From NCBI GenBank assembly GCA_910585275.1, contig CAJUCW010000049.1, positions 1 through 20,937 of the forward strand: a DNA stretch of 20,937 bases, written 5' to 3'. The notes below the pieces were generated by a model that saw only the letters and a program-made list of their open reading frames with translations, was not told the origin of the DNA and made no database searches. Of this stretch, positions 15,643 to 20,937 are shown in pieces (the first letter of the stretch is position 1; each line of letters starts with the position of its first letter). This DNA is from an uncultured Muribaculaceae bacterium. GTDB taxonomy: Bacteria > Bacteroidota > Bacteroidia > Bacteroidales > Muribaculaceae. The position numbers and the translations under genes were made by a program.

Positions 15643-16497
15643 TTATTTGTGGGTTGCGGCGAATGTAGCTACGATTGAGAAACCGATTTCGTCGATAGCG
15701 TAGGTGAGGTTGTCGATCTTGTTGGTGAAGAAGTTGTAAGATATAACTGCGAAAGCACCGGTTGCGATACCGAAGGCTGTGTTCACAAGTGCCTCTGAGA
15801 TACCGGTCGAGAGCTCTGTAGAGTCAGGAGAACCTGAAGAAGCAAGTGCCTGGAATGATTTGATCATACCCATAACGGTTCCGAGAAGACCGACGAGAGT
15901 ACCGAGGGTGGTGAGGGTAGCCACGATGGGAAGGTTCTGAGAAAGAGAAGGCATCTCAAGAGCAGTAGCCTCTTCAACTTCGTTGCGGAGGGTAGTGAGC
16001 TTCTGTTCTTTGCTGAGAACAGTGTTGGCGTCCATCTCTTTGTATTTCACGAGAGTGTTGTAAACAACAGATGCTACAGAACCTTTCTGCTTGCGGCAAC
16101 GCTGCATTGCTGCGTCGATGTCGTTCTTAGCGAGGTCTGCCTTGATGTCGGCAACGAATTTGGTGGTGTTGCCTTTGCCGCTTGCTGAGCTGAGGGCAAT
16201 CCAACGTTCGATGGAGAGTACAATCACAGTGAGGAGAAGGGTCATAAGGATTGGCACGATGAAACCACCTTTATATACAGTGCCGGCGAGGTTGAGAGGA
16301 TGGCCTGCGGGGTCATTACCCTCGAAGTTGCCGGGAGCACCCATTGCAAAGAGGAAGATGCATACCGCTGCGATTGCACAAGCGATGATTACAAGGAAGG
16401 CGTTGCGGATGCCGCGAACGTTGCTGATTTTCTCTTCCTTTTTCACTTTGGCTGCTACTGAAGAAGGAGCCTGAGCCTTTGGATTCTGAGATTCCAT
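15643..16497 (-). CDS. exbB: ExbB/MotA/TolQ family proton-channel protein
   Basis: Pentameric inner-membrane channel subunit that drives TonB through ExbD. The protein has 284 residues. The family signature LPIVATLTTLGTLVGLLGTVMGMI is at 189-212, and the second core helix EALVNTAFGIATGAFAVISYNFF at 235-257. Helices at about 33-52 and 78-97 give four in all, one more than E. coli ExbB. A cytoplasmic helical region lies between 105 and 185. It is the first gene of the cluster, preceded by a consensus promoter. Confidence 0.94.
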   Translation of the reverse strand: MESQNPKAQAPSSVAAKVKKEEKISNVRGIRNAFLVIIACAIAAVCIFLFAMGAPGNFEGNDPAGHPLNLAGTVYKGGFIVPILMTLLLTVIVLSIERWIALSSASGKGNTTKFVADIKADLAKNDIDAAMQRCRKQKGSVASVVYNTLVKYKEMDANTVLSKEQKLTTLRNEVEEATALEMPSLSQNLPIVATLTTLGTLVGLLGTVMGMIKSFQALASSGSPDSTELSTGISEALVNTAFGIATGAFAVISYNFFTNKIDNLTYAIDEIGFSIVATFAATHK

Positions 16498-16643
16498 AAT
16501 GTTAAATAGTGTTTGTTTGTTGATTAAAGATTATTAGTTCTTTTGAGTTGTCGTGGTTTGGGTGGCATTGCTTTCGCTTTCTGCCTGTTTGGGTTTTTCA
16601 TGCCTTAGGGGCTGATTATCACCTTTAGGACCTATTGACACTG

Positions 16644-16674
16644 CAAAATTACAATTTAATTTGAAAAAAACAAC
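16644..16674 (-). promoter_or_regulatory. Promoter of the exbB-exbD-exbD-tonB unit
   Basis: On the minus strand the -7 box TAATTTTG (16644-16651) lies 19 nt from GTTG (16671-16674), three of four bases of the TTTG -33 box. Transcription would start near 16637, giving a leader of about 140 nt before exbB. The whole 16498-16880 spacer has no gene I can support. It holds this promoter, an A/T-rich stretch (16675-16768) and the pgk 3' hairpins. Confidence 0.75.
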
Positions 16675-16768
16675 ACTTTATTGTCAAAAAAAAACTTTCT
16701 GAAATAGCGTGCGTCTTTTAAAATTTGTGAAAACAAAATTGTTTGTCGGGAAAAGTTGTTGAAATATT

Positions 16769-16862
16769 GGCAAATAGAGGTGTTTGTTGTCAAATAACGC
16801 CGACCTCTATTTGCCAGCTATCAGTTGTTATAACGTTTGTCTTTATCAGAGACTGCGTTATA
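16769..16862 (-). terminator. Two tandem hairpins downstream of pgk
   Basis: The first, nearest pgk, pairs 16829-16835 (tataacg) with 16856-16862 (cgttata) and has an inner 4-bp gtct/agac stem. The second pairs 16769-16781 with 16803-16815 over 13 perfect base pairs around a 21-nt loop. Neither is followed by a strong T-run. They probably protect or end the pgk transcript, but a classic intrinsic terminator is not shown. Confidence 0.6.
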
Positions 16863-16880
16863 GCTAAAATGTCTCCAACT

Positions 16881-18128
16881 TTACTTTACGGCAGCTACGC
16901 CGGGAAGAACTTTTCCTTCGATTGCTTCAAGGAGGGCTCCACCTCCTGTTGAAACGTATGAAACGCTGTCGGCAAGACCGAATTTATTTACACATGCAAC
17001 TGAGTCGCCACCTCCGACCAGAGAGAAGGCTCCGTTTTCAGTAGCCTTTACAATAGCATCGGCAATTGCGCGGGAACCTGCGGTGAAATTGTCGAACTCA
17101 AATACGCCGGCAGGACCGTTCCAAAGAATGGTCTTCGACGGTATAATCGCGTCTTCGAATTTTTTGCGGGTTTCCGGGCCTGCGTCCAGTCCTTCCCATC
17201 CGTCGGGTATGTCGTTGGAGGGGCATACGATTGTATTGGCGTCATTGCTGAAGCTGTCGGCTGCCACACAGTCTGTGCCAAGGATGAGGTTTACTCCTTT
17301 TTCCTTAGCTTGCTTGATGATGTCGAGTGCGAGGTCGAGCTTATCGTCTTCTACAATTGACACTCCGATTTTGCCGCCTTGTGCCTTGGCGAAGGTGTAG
17401 GTCATGCCGCCGCAAAGGATGAGATTGTCAACCTTGTCCATGAGGTTTTCGATGATTCCGATTTTGGTTGAAACCTTGGAACCACCCATGATTGCGGTGA
17501 AAGGTCGTTTGATATCTTTGAGGATATTGTCAACGGCTTGCACTTCTTTCTCCATAAGGAAGCCGAGCATCTTGTTTTCAGGAGTGAAATAGTCGGCGAT
17601 TACGGCGGTGGAAGCATGCTTGCGGTGTGCCGTTCCGAATGCGTCGTTTACATAAACGTCGGCGTAGCTTGCGAGCTTCTTCGCAAAATCTTTCTGACGC
17701 TCTTTCATCTCTTTCTTGGCGTCGTCATAGCCGGGGTCGGCTTTGTCGATACCTACGGGTTTGCCTTCCTCTTCAGGATAGAAGCGAAGGTTTTCGAGAA
17801 GAAGCACTTCGCCGGGTTTCAGGTTGGCGGCGGCTTCTGACGCGTCCATGCAGTCGGGTACGAACTTGACATCGGCGCCAAGAGCTTTTGCTACGTCTTC
17901 GCGAATCTGTGAAAGGCTGAATTTCGGGTTGACTTTTCCTTTAGGCTTGCCCATGTGCGACATGAGAATAAGGCTGCCGCCGTCGGCAAGGATTTTTTTT
18001 AGGGTGGGGAGGGCACCGCGGATACGGGTGTCGTCGGTGATGTGGCCGTTTTCGTCGAGAGGCACGTTGAAGTCAACTCTGACGATGGCTTTTTTTTCTG
18101 CGAAATTGTAATTTTCGATTTTAGCCAT
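16881..18128 (-). CDS. pgk: Phosphoglycerate kinase
   Basis: Glycolytic enzyme transferring the acyl phosphate of 1,3-bisphosphoglycerate to ADP; cytosolic. The protein has 415 residues, the usual length for this phylum. Substrate-side motifs are RVDFNVPLDENG (17-28), TRIRGALPT (34-42), SHMGKPKG (57-64), LLLENLRFYPEE (109-120) and NDAFGTAHRKH (161-171). The nucleotide side has GGSKVSTK (215-222) and VGGGDSVA (371-378). It stands alone on the minus strand with its own promoter, and the kinase-RapZ gene diverges from it. Confidence 0.97.
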   Translation of the reverse strand: MAKIENYNFAEKKAIVRVDFNVPLDENGHITDDTRIRGALPTLKKILADGGSLILMSHMGKPKGKVNPKFSLSQIREDVAKALGADVKFVPDCMDASEAAANLKPGEVLLLENLRFYPEEEGKPVGIDKADPGYDDAKKEMKERQKDFAKKLASYADVYVNDAFGTAHRKHASTAVIADYFTPENKMLGFLMEKEVQAVDNILKDIKRPFTAIMGGSKVSTKIGIIENLMDKVDNLILCGGMTYTFAKAQGGKIGVSIVEDDKLDLALDIIKQAKEKGVNLILGTDCVAADSFSNDANTIVCPSNDIPDGWEGLDAGPETRKKFEDAIIPSKTILWNGPAGVFEFDNFTAGSRAIADAIVKATENGAFSLVGGGDSVACVNKFGLADSVSYVSTGGGALLEAIEGKVLPGVAAVK

Positions 18129-18232
18129 TTTGATAAAATGTGTTAATATATGACTTTTAATAATATGTCTTCATGTCTTTTCGAAGAGATGGGTTTGTCG
18201 AGCTGGTTCATCAGCATGAGAGAACCGTGACG

Positions 18233-18264
18233 CAAAGATAATGATTTTTGTCGGGATTGGCAAC
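18233..18264 (-). promoter_or_regulatory. Promoter of pgk
   Basis: The -7 box on the minus strand is TATCTTTG (18233-18240), a full consensus match. At 20 nt spacing lies GTTG (18261-18264), and a perfect TTTG lies 3 nt further (18264-18267). The transcript would begin near 18226, about 98 nt before the ATG. Confidence 0.8.
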
Positions 18265-18269
18265 AAATA

Positions 18270-18299
18270 TTTGCGACAATAAAATTTTGATTAAATTTG
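18270..18299 (+). promoter_or_regulatory. Promoter of the kinase-RapZ / nucleotidyltransferase unit
   Basis: TTTG (18270-18273) and TAAATTTG (18292-18299) are separated by 18 nt, close to the usual 19-21. Transcription would start around 18306, only about 16 nt before the ATG at 18323. This rules out the TTG start at 18248 that an open frame would otherwise allow. The TTTG is one half of the palindrome caaatatttg (18264-18273), whose other half serves the pgk side. Confidence 0.78.
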
Positions 18300-18322
18300 T
18301 AACATATTTTAATGCTATAAGT

Positions 18323-19744
18323 ATGGACAAAGGTAATAGCTCCGGATGCAGGGGGCGATTATTATATGAAAAGTGTTTTGGAGTTGTCCCTGACGTTGTA
18401 AAGTTGCCGGGGGCCGGATCCGACCGTCGTTATTACAGAATGTCTGCACCTGGATTTCCCACGGTAGTGGCCACTGAAGGTGACGACGTTGTTGAGAACC
18501 AGGCGTTTGTTTCATTGTCGAGGGTATTTGGAAAAGCGGGTCGGAACGTTCCTGAAATCATTGCTTTCGATATGGATGGCACTTGCTATTTGCAAGAAGA
18601 TCTCGGCGACAGGCAATTGTTGCAGGCATTGTCTTCTGAAGAAAGGATGATTCTTTCAGAAAAGACTATGAATTCCCTTGTCGGACTTCAGACCACTCCG
18701 GAGGCATTATGGGAGGGGGCTGTTGTAAATACGCCTTTCTCGGAACGACAGGTGATGTGGGACCTGAACTATTTTAAATATGAGTTCCTCAAACCTGCCG
18801 GAATCAGTTTTGACGAGAACCGTCTTGAAGATGATTTTATAGCTTTCGCTTCAAGCGTAGTGTCGGGCGACCGAAACTTATGGGGCTTTATGTACCGTGA
18901 TTGCCAAAGCCGCAATGTCATGATACGAAACGGCGAGCCTTGGTGGATAGATTATCAAGGAGGGAGACGAGGCCCGCTCCTGTATGATGCAGTGTCGTTT
19001 CTATGGCAGGCGAAAGCTGGATTTTCTGAAGACGAAAGGAAGTATCTTTTGCATACATACGCTTCCGCGTTGTCGTGTGTAAGGGACGTTGATGAGGAGA
19101 GCATCCTTTCCGGAGTTGACGATATGGTGCTTCTGCGCACGTTGCAGGTGCTCGGGGCATACGGTTTTCGTGGCCTGGTTGAGAAGAAGTCCCATTTTAT
19201 AGAGAGTATTCCCGGTGCGCTCTCTAATCTGTCGCAACTGCTCGACAAAAGCGTGCTGAGCGGTTATCCGGAATTAACGAAGGTATGCCGGGCTGCTGTG
19301 TCAAGCCGATTTGCCGGCGCTGTCCATAATGATGGTTTGACGGTAAAAGTCTTTAGCTTTTCATATAAAAGAGGTTATCCTGAGGATTTGACGGGCAACG
19401 GAGGGGGGTTCATGTTCGATTGCAGGGGCATGCATAATCCGGGACGTTATGAGCGATACAAAAGCCTCACCGGTCTTGACAGCGACGTGAAAGATTTTCT
19501 CGAAGAGCGGGGAGAGGTGAAAGAGTTTGTAGATAAGGCGGTAGGGATAGTTTGTCCGAGCGTCGCGAAGTATCTTGAAAGAGGATTTAGTTCTCTTCAG
19601 GTAGGGTTCGGATGCACGGGAGGGCAGCATAGGTCGGTGTATTGTGCACAGGCGTTTGGTGAAAGGATGGCCGGTCTTTTCCCACAGGCGAGGGTTGAGA
19701 TAATACATAGGGAGCAGGGGTGTAGAACAGTTATTGAAGGTTAA
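18323..19744 (+). CDS. amgK: AmgK-type sugar kinase fused to a RapZ C-terminal domain
   Basis: A 473-residue two-domain protein. Residues ~1-320 are an aminoglycoside-phosphotransferase-fold kinase of the AmgK group (anomeric MurNAc/GlcNAc kinase). They carry the nucleotide-loop motif GAGSDRRYYRM (~30-40), LQEDLGDRQLL (~90-100), the catalytic segment YRDCQSRN (192-199; Asp194, Asn199) and the metal motif IDYQGGRRGPLLYD (Asp210). Residues ~341-465 match the C-terminal half of RapZ: FSFSYKRGYP, FDCRGMHNPGR, LTGLD, then GCTGGQHRS (430-438). The N-terminal P-loop kinase half of RapZ is absent. The ATG at 18323 is chosen because the promoter lies at 18270-18299. The next gene, 5 nt downstream, is MurU-like, which supports a role in reusing cell-wall amino sugars. 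The substrate and the role of the RapZ part are inferred. General annotation may call it RapZ, but the GTPase-like half is missing. Confidence 0.85.
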   Translation: MDKGNSSGCRGRLLYEKCFGVVPDVVKLPGAGSDRRYYRMSAPGFPTVVATEGDDVVENQAFVSLSRVFGKAGRNVPEIIAFDMDGTCYLQEDLGDRQLLQALSSEERMILSEKTMNSLVGLQTTPEALWEGAVVNTPFSERQVMWDLNYFKYEFLKPAGISFDENRLEDDFIAFASSVVSGDRNLWGFMYRDCQSRNVMIRNGEPWWIDYQGGRRGPLLYDAVSFLWQAKAGFSEDERKYLLHTYASALSCVRDVDEESILSGVDDMVLLRTLQVLGAYGFRGLVEKKSHFIESIPGALSNLSQLLDKSVLSGYPELTKVCRAAVSSRFAGAVHNDGLTVKVFSFSYKRGYPEDLTGNGGGFMFDCRGMHNPGRYERYKSLTGLDSDVKDFLEERGEVKEFVDKAVGIVCPSVAKYLERGFSSLQVGFGCTGGQHRSVYCAQAFGERMAGLFPQARVEIIHREQGCRTVIEG

Positions 19745-19749
19745 ATGAT

Positions 19750-20478
19750 ATGAACGCAATGATACTTGCCGCCGGGCTCGGCACCAGGTTGAAACCGTGG
19801 ACGCTTCGTCATCCGAAGGCTCTTGTGCCGGTTGGCGGTGTGCCGATGCTTGAGAGAGTGATATTGAAATTGAAATCGCAAGGTTTCGACAACATAGTGG
19901 TTAATGTGCATCATTTTTCTGGTCAAATCATAGATTTCCTTAATAGCCGTGATTTCGGGATTGATATAGTGGTGAGCGATGAGTCTGGATGCTTGCTCGA
20001 CACCGGTGGCGGCTTGGTGCGGGCGCGTAGCTTGATGGATTTTGATAAAGGACCGCTGTTGGTGCATAATGTGGATATACTGAGCGATGCCGACCTGGGC
20101 GGATTGATGGCTCGGCATTCTGCATCGGGATGCGACGCCACCCTCCTTGTCAGTGACAGAAGTTCGAGCCGGAAGCTGATATTTGATGAAGGGATGATGT
20201 TGCGTGGTTGGCATGATTTGGGGAAAGACTTATATCGTCCTGAGGATTTTCGAAAGGAGGCCGGATTCATGGAATATGCCTTCAGCGGTATTCATGTGCT
20301 CGGAAAAAGCGCCCTTGATGAGATGGAGGTGCTTATGGATAGTGTTAAATTCCCGGTTATGGACTATTATCTTTCAACGGAGAGAAAATGTAATGTAGCC
20401 GGATATTCAGTGGAGGGATTGAATCTTATAGATATAGGAAAGCCCGCGACACTGTCGCAGGCTGAAGGGATGCTGTAG
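19750..20478 (+). CDS. murU: MurU-type sugar-1-phosphate nucleotidyltransferase
   Basis: Cytosolic enzyme of the GT-A nucleotidyltransferase fold. In the AmgK-MurU route it would join MurNAc-1-phosphate to UMP from UTP to give UDP-MurNAc, bypassing de novo UDP-GlcNAc and MurA/MurB. It has 242 residues. The nucleotide-binding signature LAAGLGTRLKPWTLRHPKALVPV is at 6-28 (Lys23), DTGGGL at 84-89, the metal aspartate in HNVDILSD (Asp109), and a C-terminal LIDIGKP with Asp228. It has no left-handed beta-helix or acetyltransferase domain, so it is not GlmU. The start is 5 nt after the kinase stop, and an earlier ATG (19745) meets a stop after two codons. The sugar specificity rests on its kinase neighbour and could differ. 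Confidence 0.85.
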   Translation: MNAMILAAGLGTRLKPWTLRHPKALVPVGGVPMLERVILKLKSQGFDNIVVNVHHFSGQIIDFLNSRDFGIDIVVSDESGCLLDTGGGLVRARSLMDFDKGPLLVHNVDILSDADLGGLMARHSASGCDATLLVSDRSSSRKLIFDEGMMLRGWHDLGKDLYRPEDFRKEAGFMEYAFSGIHVLGKSALDEMEVLMDSVKFPVMDYYLSTERKCNVAGYSVEGLNLIDIGKPATLSQAEGML

Positions 20479-20491
20479 GCATTATATATGG

Positions 20492-20683
20492 TCACTCATA
20501 GTCATGGTTGTGATAGTTTGCCTGATTAGAGTGGTTTGAATTGAACTGGAAGACACAGCCTACTATGAGTGCGACAACGGCTATTCCGCCGAGCCACCAT
20601 GTTGCGGTGACGCTCGTTGTGAAGCAAGACGCTATAAGGAGGATAGAACCTATGATGTAAAAGATGATGGATAAGGTTTTCAT
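20492..20683 (-). CDS. Small two-helix membrane protein, unknown function
   Basis: A 63-residue protein with two hydrophobic segments, about 5-24 and 28-46. A polar, histidine- and asparagine-rich tail follows (NSNHSNQANYHNHDYE). I do not recognise a family. It converges on murU with 13 nt between stop codons and no clear terminator between them. No consensus promoter was found upstream. Coding status is judged from the clean membrane topology and the ATG at 20683. Confidence 0.65.
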   Translation of the reverse strand: MKTLSIIFYIIGSILLIASCFTTSVTATWWLGGIAVVALIVGCVFQFNSNHSNQANYHNHDYE

Positions 20684-20887
20684 AAAGCTGAGATTTTAAA
20701 TGATTGTTTTATAATAATAATAGAGTGTGATAAGGAGAGGGTGAGAAGGCTTTCCTTTGTCTGTATAACAAAAAGCATGTGGGGAGTGTTTATGGTAGTC
20801 TTGATTTTAACATATTAGTTATAATCAACGCTATGCGAGTTTTGCGATTGTTTCGAATTCTTGAACCAGGCATTGACGAAATTGGGG
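20684..20887. other. Intergenic stretch without a supported gene
   Basis: A/T-rich sequence between the small membrane gene and the right terminal repeat. A 32-codon frame starting at 20833 runs into the repeat (stop 20929-20931) and would end in GFFRWAEKMSRV. It has no promoter or other support and is more likely the repeat read by chance. No tRNA, hairpin with T-run or TAnnTTTG box was found. Confidence 0.5.
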
Positions 20888-20937
20888 TCAACGGATTTTT
20901 CCGGTGGGCGGAGAAGATGTCAAGAGTATAGTGTAGC
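20888..20937 (+). repeat. Right copy of the ~50-nt terminal inverted repeat
   Basis: Near-identical to the reverse complement of 1-50: 30 exact bases (20892-20921), one mismatch in the first 34, then a 1-nt shift before another matching block ending in agtatagtgt. Unlike the left copy it is not inside a recognisable gene. The window stops within or at the end of the repeat. Confidence 0.85.

Noticed and set aside
18248..18322. N-terminal extension of the kinase-RapZ protein from a TTG start
   Set aside because: The predicted promoter (18270-18299) lies inside it, and the extra residues match nothing in the kinase family. The ATG at 18323 is preferred.
20833..20931. 32-codon open frame ending in the right repeat
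   Set aside because: Too short, with no promoter or known domain. Its shared peptide with CrcB is explained by the DNA repeat.
1..20937. A mobile element or invertible segment defined by the end repeats
   Set aside because: No integrase, recombinase or transposase gene is present, and the cargo is core metabolism, so I report only the repeat itself.

Overview
The window looks like chromosomal DNA of a member of the Bacteroidales, plausibly Muribaculaceae; the order is well supported and the family is a guess. The signs are promoters of the Bacteroidota type (TTTG, about 20 nt, TAnnTTTG), no recognisable Shine-Dalgarno sequences, a full Na+-NQR operon, and an ExbB-ExbD-ExbD-TonB cluster with a Glu-Pro-rich TonB. 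No tRNA, rRNA, CRISPR array, phage gene, integrase or transposase was seen.

Layout. From 1 to 18128 every gene I accept is on the minus strand. Positions 1-1445 hold a DEDDy 3'-5' exonuclease, a small membrane protein and a CrcB-type fluoride channel that runs off the left edge, probably one transcript. Positions 1652-3684 hold a lone bioD and glyA, separated by a hairpin terminator. Positions 3729-9710 hold nqrABCDEF, read from nqrA at the right, with a promoter at 9828-9859. glyA follows nqrF by 44 nt with no visible terminator. Positions 9941-13029 hold a small membrane protein, a PstS-like lipoprotein without its ABC transporter, and a secreted TPR protein. Positions 13163-16497 hold exbB, two exbD genes and tonB. 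pgk lies at 16881-18128.

At about 18.25 kb the strand switches. Back-to-back promoters drive pgk leftwards and, rightwards, a two-gene unit: a fusion of an AmgK-type sugar kinase with the C-terminal domain of RapZ, followed 5 nt later by a MurU-type nucleotidyltransferase. A small membrane protein gene converges on this pair.

How the genes work together. NQR couples NADH oxidation to sodium export. ExbBD-TonB uses the ion gradient to energise outer-membrane uptake; the PstS-like and TPR proteins beside it are probably envelope partners. The kinase and nucleotidyltransferase would turn recovered MurNAc (or GlcNAc) into a UDP-sugar for peptidoglycan. The fused RapZ domain suggests regulation by RNA or by an amino-sugar metabolite, and is the most unusual system here.

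The first and last 50 nt are near-identical inverted copies of one sequence (30 nt exact). The window is therefore bounded by a repeat, and the left copy lies inside the 3' end of crcB.
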